Positions 1 to 12,700 of a stretch of 64,000 bases of DNA are shown here, one piece after another. The notes beneath the pieces are model-generated. The model was not told where the DNA came from. It did not search any database and was given only the letters and a program-made list of their open reading frames with translations. Made by a program: the position numbers and the translations under genes. Positions within the stretch are counted from its first letter, which is position 1, and the number at the start of each line of letters is the position of its first letter. Source of the stretch: Ecdyonurus torrentis (lineage: Eukaryota; Arthropoda; Insecta; Ephemeroptera; Heptageniidae); the NCBI GenBank assembly GCA_949318235.1, contig OX439127.1:11174410-11238409 (forward strand), written 5' to 3'.

Positions 1-1430
1 CTACTAGCGCCACAGCTTCGCTACAAAACGCAAAACCCGGATATTACAAGTAAGATCAAGGATCTAGAAATCAATCTTTTTTCAAAGTTGAAGGATCTAG
101 ACATTGCACTTTCTTAAAAGTTTTTTGAAAGGTCATTTTTTACCTTGCAATTGATATATAAATGATACAGCAAGGAAAACAAAACAATAGCATCCCAATA
201 ATTGTACCAAAGTCACCCAAGTGGTGTGAAAGTTCATTGAATTGAAGAAAAGTGCATTCCCACAAACAAAATCAGGGATCAACGAAGAAAAATATGTGCC
301 GCGCGAAAATAATTATTATATGCAGCCGGCCGTTGTATAATGCGGACCACTGTCAGATAATAATATATAATATTTAAAAACACACACATTATATAGCTGA
401 ATAGCTAATAAATCTGTAATGTTAATAAACCTATTACTAAACTCTTAATTAATTACTCGTGCTTTAATTGTGCGTACTTTTCAGTCATTTTTATTAATAA
501 AGTGTTAGAAAAGAAAAAAAAAAGAAGAAGAAGGTGGGGTTGCCGGTTGCCCAATAATTCATAAAGGTGTTTTTTTTTTCCTGGTGCATTTTTTCCATCA
601 TTCTGATTTTTGGAATTGGTGTCCCATAATTTTTTTTTTCTATAAAGTGCATCGTGCATACAGAAGCAACACGTTTGGTTTGAATAAATTTTAATTGTGT
701 TGTGTTGCCATAATCAAATATGCATATTTCACATTTGTCACCCAGAAAAATGTCACCTGTATATCGTGACTTAAGTGCACGATGCTCTATCCTGTTTACA
801 TTACGTTTTAGTTCATTAAAAATGCTCCCGTTGCCCTAAATTACTCAACTAGGACAAATTAATACAATGCTTTGAAATAAAAGAACAAGATTTTTATCTT
901 TTTTTAACATTTCCCACAGAAAAAGTTAATTTGAAAGTTATATTAAGATATAATTAAAATATATTTTTAGGCTTTTGAAATTTTTAGAACAAATAAATAA
1001 TGCTCATTTCATATAATTATATGATGTGTATGTCTGGATAAAATGTTACATCTTTTACATGTAGACATCGTACAGCAACTTTTATTTATCCTGAGATGTC
1101 GATTTTTTATGCTATCTAATTTTAAGATTGTTTGACTTTATAAAAATTGCCGATATATTATGCTCGGGAAGGTATAGATTATATAGTTCATATTCTGTTC
1201 TTAAAAAACGGTGTAATTACTGTATTGTTATTTTTTACGATAAGGCAAATGTTTAAAAATATTTTACCGTGTAATGTGCCATATGTCAGGGATTATATAT
1301 GCATAGATAATTTTTTTATATTTATCCCTATATATTTTATTGAACTAATCCCTGTGTAATGATCTGTCTGGGAAGATTACATCATTTGCGTCTTGTATAA
1401 TGTATGTCATCGTTGTATAATACGAATTCG
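1..1430. other. AT-rich stretch, no gene seen
   Basis: I see no coding exon, RNA gene or clear mobile element here. The short reading frames are broken by low-complexity A and T runs and show no recognisable protein motif. A weak similarity between about 1140-1180 and 7015-7060 (a shared 'ttgccga' and 'ggcaagg'-like core) hints at old repeat material. Confidence 0.5.
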
Positions 1431-1431
1431 A

Positions 1432-1465
1432 TTCTTTATTGACCCAGGCAGTTCATATATAGACC
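1432..1465 (-). mobile_element. Non-LTR retrotransposon 3' terminus (short remnant)
   Basis: Read on the minus strand, this contains 'gaactgcctgggtcaataaa'. The same terminal motif ends the elements at 14457-14759 and 26880-27459 on the plus strand. It is therefore a 5'-truncated copy of the same LINE family. Only the last few tens of bases are recognisable. Confidence 0.6.
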
Positions 1466-2440
1466 GGTTGCACTCATATTTAAGAGCCGACATTTTGTTG
1501 GTCAGGAATACATAGGCCAGCATATAGGAAAAACGTATTTTTTTTAACAGCAAAAGAAGCTTCAAAACTCAACCAAATACTTATATCTAGCTCTTAATAA
1601 GCTCGAAGAATATGAGAAAAGTTCGTTCAGTTGCAATAAACTCTTTTCATGTGAAAAATTAGGAGAAATGATGTTTCCCCTATATGGTGGACAATGCATT
1701 AGGCACCACAAACATGGCGACAAAGCGGAAGGATAATAACAATAAACTAACTTTATTAAGGCATTGTGAGGACTTGACAGCCCTGTTTTTCAAAAACTTG
1801 ACCACAACATTACAAGTTAACTTTACATAAAAGCAACAAAAAAAAAAAAAAAAAAAAAAAAAAGATACGTACAGCATTGAAACAACACATATTAATATTG
1901 TTACCAAATTTGAATTTATACATTTGCTAGAATTTTCAATTTTAATATACAATTTTTTCGATACTTTTTTCGGATGTGAAAGCTGTCTATCTATCAGTAA
2001 CAATTATAGTTACAACAAGCATTGTTCTTGTCAAAATATAACTTAAAATTATAAACAATAAATTAAATTAATACAACAAATAACAGTGTAAGAATACAAT
2101 ATACAATGAATTAAACAGCCAAGCACATTATAATAAATGAAAATATTATAATGAAGTTTTGTGAAGTTTAAAAGTCATGGTATAGTATAAAATTATTATA
2201 TTATTTTACTTTTCTTTTTTTTTTCTTTTTTTTTATTTATTTATATTTTTATTCCAGATGACACTAAGTGGGCCAGGTTACTTTTGCTTTACCTATACAT
2301 TTACCTTATACACGATTTGAAAGTGTTGTTAAATTGAGCATCGTGGGAGTTTATGTGATATTAAGTGCGAAATTTCAGTGGAAGTTTTTTCTTCTGTGTT
2401 GTGTTTTAATTAGAGCACAAAAAAACTAGAACCATTGTAA

Positions 2441-2472
<32 letters not shown>

Positions 2473-3540
2473 GCGGGATCAATGACAAGTTTTTTCACAC
2501 ATTTATAATGAAGTTATATTCTAACTTTATCATGTAAATTTAAATCATATTAATTGTAATATACTATAATAGTTTTTTTTTTCTTCCGTATGTGGAATTT
2601 AGCACTGCATTGAAATGAATGAACTCTTAATTATTTTGTTCGCATATTTTTAATAATTCTATTTCTTTAAGAATGTTATATCTATAGCATCTCTTCTCCC
2701 ACATCCAGAATTTCCATTATACATTTTGTTATCATGATAAATTATGCTCTCAAGCTCAAGTGAACGAATGAAAATTACACAAAAGAAATTAGGTATATAG
2801 GCTTTATATAAAATACCCTTCATTATAATAAAAATCAATGGCTTACTGAATAATCAGGCACCTTCTTTAAGAAGGTCCTGCGCTTGTAATAATAACGGCC
2901 TATATTATAGGTTAGCTAGCACCAAAACCTGCATTTGCAAAGTGAAATATGTGTACGACTTATGGCCATTTAAATATAGAATCAAAGATAAAAATAATAA
3001 TAATCAAGCCTTTGTGGAGTTGATGATGCCACTGAAGTTTAGTTTATTTTATTATTAATATATTTTTTTTTAACATTATAGTGCTATTCTAATTTTGTAT
3101 ACATATTAAATCGTATTCATTTTTCTGAGGCACAAAAAATTCGTTCTACAAGTTTTAAAAAGTTTCGTAAGTATTAAATAAAAATAAAGATCGTCTCATT
3201 GTATCCCGGCTTTCCCAAAATGCTTCACAATATAACAAATGAAAACAAAAAATAATAATAATAATTATATTTTGCTTTTTTAAAGTATGAAATTTTAAAA
3301 TTGACTAATAGGTTGTTATAACTATATTAACACAACCATATATTGTATGTTCCTGCCATAATTTTGTATTTAAGTAAACTGAGAGAAGATATAAAATAAA
3401 ATAAAAAAATAGTAAAATAAATAGAATAAAAAGTAAATAAGTAAATAGTAAAATTATTTACTGTACTCGCATGCAATCAGCAGAGTTCTATGTAGACGAA
3501 AAATGTTAATATTATTGTCTTTTTTGTTGTATTATTATTT
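1466..3540. other. AT-rich stretch, no gene seen
   Basis: Low-complexity DNA with long A runs (about 1837-1863 and 2441-2471). No exon with convincing codon content or family motif was found on either strand. Confidence 0.5.
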
Positions 3541-3756
<216 letters not shown>

Positions 3757-3933
3757 GGTAAAAATGATATAATCGTTTTATTACTTTAATTATAATATAA
3801 ACTTTCATAATATTCTTGAAAGAGGAAAATTAAATAAGCAGATTTAGAAAAGTGCATTAAATGTTAAATGACAGTGACCTGCAATATATGTGTTGGCAAT
3901 CATTGCCGAATTCGCTCATTGGCCGAAATAAGT

Positions 3934-4141
3934 GACCACGTCGCGGCGTGGCAATGCATTTTTGCCAAGATCCGAAATTCGGCAATTGTGCATCGTAATT
4001 TTGACCACGTCGCGGAGTGGTTTTTAACAAATGCCACACCGCGACGTGGTCATTGTAATTTGACCAGATCGCGGACTGGCAAATACATTTTAGCCAGTTC
4101 GCGGAGTGGCTTTTTGATAATTGCCACGCTGCAGCGAGGTC
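3934..4141. repeat. Six-copy 19-bp motif array, left arm
   Basis: Copies lie at 3934-3952, 4003-4020, 4033-4051, 4062-4080, 4093-4110 and 4123-4141. The best unit is 'gaccacgtcgcggcgtggc'. Copies 1, 2, 4 and 5 are in one orientation and copies 3 and 6 are inverted. They are strikingly CG-rich for this AT-rich DNA. Subterminal repeats of this kind often bind transposase; that role is inference here. Confidence 0.8.
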
Positions 4142-5236
4142 AAAATGTTTAATGCGCAGGTTACGATATTCGTTATTAGTATGAATAATATAATATATCA
4201 TATATATTTTTTTATTATTATAACTTAAATCATTTTCTTTTATGGTTTTCAGTTAATTTAAATATTTATAAATTTATAAAAATGATTTCTTTTTTAATTT
4301 TGACTGTCTTATTGTTATATTATTATTATATTTTATTTGATAATAAACTTTTATTTTGATGAAAAAAAAAAGAAAAATAACAACTTATATCTCTCATTCT
4401 TATTATATTTCTCGCATTTCATATTATCTTAATATTTTCTTTGAATATATAGGTATAAACAAGCTTTGTAATTTAGACTTTAACCTGTGCTGTGCGCACA
4501 GCATCGTATAGTTTATAGTTATATTTTGTTAGTATTCAAACTTGATCAAGTTGAGCAGACGTGGTTGTATTTAGGTTGTATTTTGTAAAATTAGTGTTAT
4601 TGACATAATTTTAATTAAGATGTGCATCAAGTGTTTGCGAATATGTAAAAAGAATTGATATAGTATTAAAAGTAGCTTACGTGTTGTTTTCATGGTTCAT
4701 TGTTATTATTACACTGTGCTTTTTTCAGTATAAATGTGCATTTCATTATATCAAAAGGCCATACTGGTCTTTGATTATATTTACGTATATTATAAGTTTT
4801 TTTGGAAGTGAAGTAACGTACATTTCATTAGACGTACAATTCATTTACTTCGAAACAAAACAAAGAAATAAAAAAAACGTAAGTATATATTACCGCATAA
4901 CATATCGCACCAGAGGCAAAATTTACTGTGATTCATATAGTATATTATTTAAATCATAATACTCTATTGTTGCCGAATCTTACTGTGCTTTTTGTTGATT
5001 TTAATACGTTTTTATATTTACAAAATGATAATGTAGTGGCAAAAAAAAAAAAAAATAAAATAAAATAAAACAGTTAAAATTTAATAAGAAATCATTTTTA
5101 TAAATTTATAAATATTTTAATTAACTGAAAACCATAATAGAAAATGATTTAAGTTATAATAATAAAAAATATATATTATATTATATTCATACTAATAACT
5201 AATAACGAATATCGTAACCTGCGCATTAAACATTTT

Positions 5237-5444
5237 GACCTCGCTGCAGCGTGGCAATTATCAAAAAGCCACTCCGCGAACTGGCTAAAATGTATTTGCC
5301 AGTTCACGATCTGGTCAAATTACAATGACCACGTCGCGGAGTGGCGTTTGTTAAAAACCACTCCGCGACGTGGTCAAAATTACGATGCACAATTGCCGAA
5401 TTTCGGATCTTGGCAAAAATGCATTGCCACGCCGCGACGTGGTC
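5237..5444. repeat. Six-copy 19-bp motif array, right arm
   Basis: Mirror image of the left-arm array, with copies at 5237-5255, 5268-5285, 5298-5316, 5327-5345, 5358-5375 and 5426-5444. Order and orientation are reversed as expected for an inverted arm. Small differences from the left arm (for example 'agttcacgatctggtc' against 'agttcgcgatc'-like forms) show that the arms have begun to diverge. Confidence 0.8.
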
Positions 5445-5869
5445 ACTTATTTCGGCCAATGAGCGAATTCGGCAATGGTTGCCAACATATGCATGATCGC
5501 AGATCAATCTATCGCGACTTATTTGGCAAGCATATTTTGTGTAGAAGATTTAATGTACTGTACTGTACCGCAACGAAATCAAAAAAATTCACAACTATAT
5601 AGACTGAAATGCATCACTAAATTTGAAAGTTATTCATTTCATTTCGGTACATGTGTATTATATTTTTGCATGTGTTTTCGCATTGCATTATACAAATATT
5701 CTCGACAATCCTGGTAATTATAAACATAAAAACAACAACAGGTCAATTATAGATTCAAAAAGGATTTATGTAATATTGTAATTGCTTTACAGGCACAAGG
5801 GCATGCGAATGATAAAAGTGCCATTTCAGGAATTTTATAGGAATTTCGATAATCAGATTTCTTAGAATT

Positions 5870-5950
5870 AGATTTCCTTATGCACAAAAATACATTTTAT
5901 ATAAAGTTGGTGACAAGTTGCCCATAATTAGAAAAAATATTTAAAATAAT
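5870..5950 (+). repeat. Dispersed repeat, copy 1 (partner near 7085-7170)
   Basis: Shares 'ttagatttcctt.gcacaaaatacat' and the following 'gttg.tgacaa.tt.ccca' with 7085-7170 in the same orientation. The family is not recognised. Confidence 0.5.
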
Positions 5951-5951
5951 A

Positions 5952-5956
<5 letters not shown>

Positions 5957-6020
<64 letters not shown>
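5957..6020. repeat. (TA)n microsatellite
   Basis: Uninterrupted TA dinucleotide run of about 64 bp, followed by a short imperfect tail and a T run near 6087-6104. Confidence 0.95.
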
Positions 6021-6028
<8 letters not shown>

Positions 6029-6104
6029 ATATATATAATAATAATGTTATAAAAATGTGATTTCAGATTTGCATCTCCCCCCTCTTTTTTTTTTTTTTTT
6101 TTTT

Positions 6105-8500
6105 CTTGATTTGCTTAATACCTAAATTTATGACTATTTTTTTTAATAAGATAATAAAATATGATTATTATTCTCTAATAATTTTATTAATTATTTCGAT
6201 AATATAGATTACAACACTGCTCGAGCCTATAAACAGCTTTCGCGCCCTGTCAAACATTTTTTTCTCCGCACTCCATAATATATCGTAGTGGGTTTATAGA
6301 TTATATTCATAAATTCAAAAATAGTTTATATGTTCCGATTTCCTATATAATAAAAAACAAAACAGTAATACAAGACTCTGTATATTTGTTTAGATTATTT
6401 TTAGATAACATCAAGTTGCATACTAAGTAAATTACAAACTATAACCTATAACACTTAAAATATGTGATCATTATAGCTTATAGATTAGTTCCCTTGTTTT
6501 ATACATATGACATGTAACATGACAGATTTTCTTTACATATACCTTATTTATACCGCATTAATGTGCAGTTATACATGTGTTCACTTCTGGGATCGTCACA
6601 ATTAAGGGCTACGTGAAATGAAAATGACGATCTAGCTTACTTAAAATTGATGTTGGCACAATATGCAAATTAAGCATAACTTGGCTTTCAACGTTAACAG
6701 TATAATAAAATGTTTTATTATTATTTTTATTTAGATGCCACTAGCGTAGTCCGCTGATTACGACGTTAAGATTTTTTTTTTAATGAAAAATTGTTGCATT
6801 AATAGTTGAAATATAAAAACTGTGAAAAATAATTAACATTCAGTTTTGCTTAATAGTATTTGATCACTTCCCAAATTATTCAACCCTTCGAGTTTTGTCA
6901 AAATTGGATTTTATAATAGTATATTCAGATTTAATTATGTAATATATTGTAATAGAAAGATGTAAAACGTTAAATTACTTAATTCATTGATTTTTTTATT
7001 GTTATACTTTGAGAGTTTTATAAAAGTTGCCGAACTTATTAATCGGCAAGGATTTAATCGGCAAGGAAGATCAACAGATTTTTTAAAATTAGATTTCCTT
7101 GAGCACAAAATACATTAAACGTAGAGTTGATGACAATTTACCCAAAGCCCAATTAGAAAATAACATTAAAAATAATACTTATAAAAATATTATTATGTTA
7201 ATAATTTTGATAAATGTTGAACTCTACGGACTTTTATTTTTCGAAAGATTTCTATTATTACTTGGTTCCACGCTCGGTTCCTATTCTCATGGTATAATGA
7301 ATAACAATAATAACATTGTGAATAATGCAAGTAAACTGCTATATATATAGAGTAATATAAAATACTTACATTTTTCTGAAAATAATTACTAGCACAAAAA
7401 GGGGGGGAGGGGAGAGAAGTTTGAATGTTATGCAATAAAAATTTACCTCCAAATACTTAGCGTTCAGCATACTAAGAATTCTGTATTTTTTATCCAAATG
7501 TCACAGTCATCAATGTTTTCCCTTAATTATTGTATCTACGTACTAGCTAATGTTGAAAAAAGTACAAAGAAAATAAATAAAAATAAGCTCAATATAAATG
7601 TTATATATTGTGTTGAAATTTTTTGTGCATTATCTAATTTGGACTTGTTTAGATACTTTTTAATTTGGAAACGTTTAGAAAATGACTCAAATTATGCATC
7701 AAAGTGGTTTAAAGTAAATGAATTATAGTCACAAAAATTACATTTAAAAAAAAAATGTAACTGCAGAGAAGAAATAAATTTGTACATTTAATATTTATTT
7801 TAAGCAATGAGCTAAATTGCTTATTATATTACTTTAGATTTCAGAGTAATAATATGTATATTTATATGAATTTAAATATGAATAGAAACCTGTACAATAA
7901 TACGTTTAAAAACGTCATGGTCTACATATATATGTAGTAAATAAAGTCAAAGTCATATATTATATCATACGGTATTTCAAAAAAGCTTCTTAAAAATCTG
8001 CTATTTTTTTTTCAAGTTTCTTTTTAACTCGTTTGAAATACAATTCATTCACCTTTAATCTGTGACGAGATATGAAAATTCATGCTGTACTTGAATGAAA
8101 TATTATTATTTCAATTGATTTCAATGAATTATTAACTTTTATATTTTAATGGCATAAATTAGCATTTGGATACAAATTATATCATAAATTAAATTTTAAA
8201 AGAAGTACAAGTGCTTGCAAGTCATAACAATATCTTTACAGTACAATTGGGTGATAAATATTTATTGTGTTTAATTAGTATTATTTCTTCTTTTGCGTTT
8301 TAATTTAAAATTCTACTTTACATTTTGAGCACATTTTTCATCCCGCCAACATCCTCATTTGGATCTTATCAATTTTAAAATATTTTTACAGTTATTTTTA
8401 GTATGCTAATCAAATAAAATATAAAAATTAACAGTATACAACATAATTTTTAAACATTTGTGTTGTAAAATGTTGCAAAATGCATGCTGATGTATTGAAA
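6105..8500. other. AT-rich stretch, no gene seen
   Basis: No supported gene. It contains the second copy of a dispersed repeat (about 7085-7170) and, near 7940-7960, a short tail 'aataaagtcaaagtca' that resembles a retrotransposon end. The short open frames at 7099-7728 lack family motifs. Confidence 0.45.
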
Positions 8501-8989
8501 GCAAATACAATGCCGCCTACTAGTATATGCAACTTTTTGAGCGTGCAAGTGTGGCGGGTTGCCTAAACATTGCATGAGAAAGCACCAGACGACGACTATT
8601 TTTTATAACGCAAGCGGTTGAAGTATTGCATAAAACGTCCAATGACATAGCAATAAACTGTTTGGTAAATTTTGATTGCTCTTTCCAATTAATTAACAAA
8701 ATGCAAATTGATAGACATTGTCCATTCACAATGCGCACTTGCAATTCGCTGATGGTAAATTTCTCAATAGTATACGCTTAACGCTCAATAGATGGCATAC
8801 CGCACTCTGTATGAATTTGCATACATTACAATTGCTTTGGAATGAATTTTCATGTACAGTACAGTCTGCTGCAATTTTTGAAAATAACCTTAAGATGAGT
8901 AAAATATTGTTTTCATGACTTATTGTTCATAAACCACTGTTTCCCTTATTGTTAGTGATCCTTGTTTTGTTTCAGTAAATAAAACAATT

Positions 8990-9356
8990 GTGCAGCCCTA
9001 AAAGATAAGTTAAAAGGCAACGAAAGCAGGGTCGGGCTAACACCTTATAGGGTTCCATCCTGTGATCGCATTGGAGGGAGGCTCTATCCCACAGTCTTTA
9101 TTCAAAAACCCTGACTGAACGTAACCGTGAAACAAGGCCGCGAAATTAAAAGAAGGGTCCCGGAGGGGGGGGGGGGGCAAATCTCTTGGTGCCCGTAATT
9201 TCAATCACATGTTTAAATATGCTCTATGCACTGATTGAACCAAAATAGTAGCTAAAATAGTTAAATATAATTGTGGTCTTTTTGTATTTTAATTTTTGAT
9301 TGTTTGTATGCCGATATGCATTATTGTTGTATATTGTGATTGTATAGGATGAAAGA
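8990..9356 (+). mobile_element. Probable non-LTR retrotransposon 3' UTR fragment
   Basis: A GC-richer block absent from the matching part of segment B. It begins around 'gcagccctaaaagataag' and ends with 'ggatgaaagaaatg'. The same ending lies just before the tail of the LINE at 20600-21236. It contains a 13-base G run (9165-9177). No coding part is preserved. Confidence 0.5.
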
Positions 9357-10011
9357 AATGATTAATTAATTAATTTTTTTTTAAACTAAAACTGGAGTAG
9401 TTAAGATTTTTTTTTTATTTATTTATTTAATAATAAATTAATAAATTTTATTTTAAAATTTTGTTGGTTATTTTAGTTTTATATTTTCTTGCTCCAAAAA
9501 AAGTGCACAATGCCATTAAAATAACATTTAAGTGATCGTCATTTTCCGTAGTTTAGAGCACAAAAAACAAACAAACAGGGTTTATGAACAATAATTATTT
9601 TCAGCAATAATTATTAAGAATGTAATGAAGAAGCATAAAAAAAAATTTTAATAGTTATTATTAGAGGCCGGATTTTTTATTTTAAGTTTATTTTTGAAAA
9701 ATGATATCTTTTTTTGCCTGAAAAATGGTACGAAAATGGTAAAAAAAAAAAAAAAAAAAAAAAAATCGGAGAAATGGTAAAAATTTATCGTTTGGCGTGA
9801 AAACCGTTAATAAGCAGTGCCTATTTTTTTATATATTTATTTTTTTTTTTTTATGCAAGATTTTTTGTTTAACATATCAGATGAAAATAACGCTGGATAT
9901 TATTTAACTGTTGTATTTAATTGGATTGATTTGTCACTTATTTTATTCGACGTTTTGAGATATATAAAATTAATCTGAACACTGTAAATGTGTGATTATT
10001 TCAATAGACCA

Positions 10012-10025
10012 CTTGCTTCGGCAGT

Positions 10026-10065
<40 letters not shown>

Positions 10066-10100
10066 GGCCCCTAAAAAAAAAAAAAAAAAAAAAAAAAAAA
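10012..10100 (+). pseudogene. U6 snRNA retropseudogene: truncated U6 joined to poly(A)
   Basis: Bases 10012-10072 match the conserved 5' two-thirds of spliceosomal U6, including 'cttcggcag' of the 5' stem-loop, the 'ggaacgatacagagaagatt' segment with the invariant ACAGAGA box that pairs with 5' splice sites, and 'agcatggcccct'. The match stops abruptly and continues as 28 A residues (10073-10100). The rest of U6, with its internal stem-loop and 3' U tract, is missing. I see no upstream TATA or PSE at the usual spacing. Segment B lacks this sequence at the equivalent place (about 20050-20100). The features fit LINE-machinery retrotransposition of U6 RNA. No exact target-site duplication is visible. 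It is very unlikely to be a functional U6 gene. Confidence 0.85.
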
Positions 10101-10424
10101 CTTGCAATGAACGAATCTTTTTTGAATTTGAATTTCAAACGGCATTGTTGCACAAATTAATTGGAATTAGACAGACAAAGCAAAAAACAAAGAAAAATTT
10201 CCGTAACTTAGCAAATTCTTTTCGTTTTTTATGCATTTTTTTGATTTAAAAATACTTCGCAACAATAGATTTTTTTTTTCTTTCAAGTATTTTTAAATGT
10301 TTTATTTGAATAATCATTAGCAGAATGCATTATTGCAAGCTTGGGAAACTACAGGAAAAATTTCAGAGCATGCATTGCATTGCGTGTCCCTATTATTTTC
10401 AAAATGAGAAAGACTGATAATTTT

Positions 10425-10706
10425 TAGGGGGTAATTTTAATTCATATTCTAAAAGAGGGCAAATTAAAAAATATTAATTTTTGAGTTCATTAAGTATTTT
10501 TAATTAATTTTTGAAACTCACGAAATGACGTCACAGGATGCAACTTTTTTCTATGCCCACATGCATAAGTTGCAGCCTGTGATGTCATTTCGTGACTTTA
10601 AACAAATAATTAAAAATACTTAATGAACTCAAAAATTAGAAATTCACATTTTTATCGATTCAGGACGATGTCCTCTTTTAGAATATGAAATAAAATTACC
10701 CCCTAT
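10425..10706. mobile_element. Palindromic MITE (~280 bp hairpin)
   Basis: Nearly the whole element is an imperfect palindrome. It starts 'tagggggtaattttaattc' and ends with the reverse complement. The two arms meet around 10550-10570, near 'ctatgcccacatgcat'. Segment B has no such sequence at the matching position (near 20340), which supports insertion into A. It has no coding capacity. The superfamily is not determined. Confidence 0.75.
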
Positions 10707-11822
10707 TTTTTTTGTATTCTTCCTCATTGTAAACAAAATAAAAGTAAAGACAAAGAAGAGAGTGAAGAGACAAGATAAAAATAATAATAAATATTATAAA
10801 ATAGAACGTCAATTTACAGCGAACGTCATACTTTATTTATTATGCAAGAGAAAGATATTTGAGCTCAGGCTATCTTTGTATTTTGCAAATCATGCTGTAA
10901 TTAAATTACTACTTGTAATACTATACTAATATTACTTTAATGATAATATTATTTTATAACTTTTAAAAATATCTAATATCTTCTCAAGTTTGTAAACCAA
11001 ATAACAAAATCAAAGCAGATTCTGTTTTTAATTTGATATATGATAAAATTAGTAATTATATAGATTCTTTCGAAACATATAAGGTGTGTGCGCATGACGT
11101 CATTCTGAGTGCTTTTCGATGCTCATCTTGAGTAATGAATAACATTGCTCAGTATAGGGCAAAGGTAGTTTTTGGCTATTTTCTTTGGATATTAACTATT
11201 TTTTTGGTTATTATTATTTTTCTTGCATACTTGAGGTACTAATTCAACCTGTTAACAGCATCAATGCTCTCAAAAAAATCGCGAAGTATTTTTAAACTGG
11301 CAAAATGTGCCATTTTCCTATACCGCCAATGTAATTTAGTACTCACTTATGACGTCGACTTTAACATGAATGAAACCACCCTATACTCATACATATATTA
11401 TATATTATATATATATACACAAATTATATAATTATATTATATCATATATTATTTTATACATATTATTCATATTAATTGTTCTTAAAAAAATGGTGAAAAG
11501 GGGTTGGGCTTAAACTTCTTTGAATTGTCCAAATCGACTCATTTTTGATTAACAGTTATATACCTAATACTAAAGGCGTACACCTTGAACAAAAAAGTTG
11601 CGTAATATTCTAACAAACCTGAAAATCAACGTTGATTTGTCCGGAGTCATTGATTTTTCTAATTTTAATTTATTTTCGATTCACAAAATGGCACGAGCGG
11701 TTAATGAAGTCACAGCTTTATAAAAATGCAATAACAATTTTTTCAAGAAAAAACACGATTAATTAAGGAAAACTAAAATAATAATAATAATAATAAACAA
11801 CGAACGAACGATTAATGTCATA

Positions 11823-12192
11823 CCGGGGCCTATGGTATGGCCGAGTGGTGAAGGCAGCTGACTCGCAACTCTGAACTCTTCACCGAGTATAGGTTCGAGC
11901 CACTGCTGGGTGCGTACGTGAAGTGTGAGAGCACAACATGTTGCACTGTGCACGTCATTCCATGACGACGCACAGTATTCGGGAGGTGCATGATTGATGT
12001 GATTGCACCGACCAGGCTGCCTAGATGTTTCCACGGTTTCTCTAGGCTGTCATGGCGAATGCCGGGCTGTGTACTTAGGCCGTGGCCGGCCCGTATGTGC
12101 TTTTCCATTAATTGGAAATTCCTTACCTGTCGATAAGACAATGTCTTGACTGGGACTGTGATTGGTGTATAGCACGCTAACACAATATGGCA

Positions 12193-12225
<33 letters not shown>
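11823..12225 (+). mobile_element. tRNA-derived SINE with poly(A) tail
   Basis: The head is tRNA-like. An A-box-type 'tggccgagtgg' lies at 11838-11848 and a B-box-type 'ggttcgagcc' at 11892-11901, with tRNA-like spacing for internal RNA polymerase III promoters. A ~280-bp GC-richer body follows and ends near 12190, then an A run at about 12197-12225. The head resembles a long-variable-arm tRNA (Leu or Ser type), which is inference. The two overlapping reading frames on the minus strand are incidental to the GC-rich body. Confidence 0.85.
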
Positions 12226-12227
<2 letters not shown>

Positions 12228-12700
12228 TTTTTGTGTGCTATTGCTTATATCAAAAAAATGAAATCAAATAACAAATTATTTAAATGATTCGCATTAGGTC
12301 CGGCAAAAAATAAGATCAAAGCGTTAAATTGTTTATATTTATGTTCTGAAAGATGTCAGGTTTTTCTGATTTAAAATAATCATTAATTTTTTTTACAGCA
12401 CAATTTTTATTATGAGTTCTTTCTTTTCTTCTTCTTTTTTATAGAGTAGACAAAAATTGGCTGCTAATTTCTCTAGCTCAACGGAACTAGCACATTTTCA
12501 AATGTGATTTTCGAAGTTCATTGAAACATATAGTATATTCTTGATTTTAATACGAAAAATAATTTTTTTTTTAAATGAAATAAACATTTATGCTGTTTCT
12601 TCATAATTGCTGTGATGTGTATATTATTATGGCATAGTAATAAATATTATCAAACTATTATATTGAAAAAGGTATTTTGAAAAAGTATTGTATTTATTTA

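Larger units (their letters stand above)
3890..5490. mobile_element. Foldback-like transposon with long inverted arms, non-autonomous
   Basis: The left arm (about 3890-4310) and right arm (about 5077-5490) are near-perfect reverse complements, about 420 bp each, enclosing an AT-rich core of roughly 770 bp. The outermost part of each arm reads 'ttggcaa..attgccgaattcgctcattggccgaa'-like sequence. Each arm holds six copies of a CG-rich 19-bp motif. No transposase is visible in the core, so it would depend on a partner element. I could not fix the target duplication: the bases just outside the arms resemble each other (atatgt and atatgc) but do not match. Long arms full of short repeats resemble foldback elements or long-TIR Mutator or hAT derivatives. 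The superfamily is undetermined. Confidence 0.8.

Noticed and set aside
4681..4959. 92-codon hydrophobic frame in the core of the foldback element
   Set aside because: No transposase motif; the AT-rich core yields Phe/Ile/Tyr-rich frames by chance.
3934..5444. CRISPR-like array of short repeats
   Set aside because: Repeats are in mixed orientation with irregular spacing inside inverted arms, and the DNA is clearly eukaryotic.
3857..5507. Matching 67-114 codon frames containing DHVAAWQ/TPRRGH on both strands
   Set aside because: They arise from the inverted arms and 19-bp motif arrays of the foldback element, in both orientations, with no sign of a real protein.
10012..10072. A functional U6 gene
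   Set aside because: The 3' third is missing, poly(A) follows and no upstream promoter elements are visible.
11759..12183. Two overlapping ~100-codon frames on the minus strand
   Set aside because: They lie antisense across a tRNA-derived SINE; the open frames reflect its GC-rich body.
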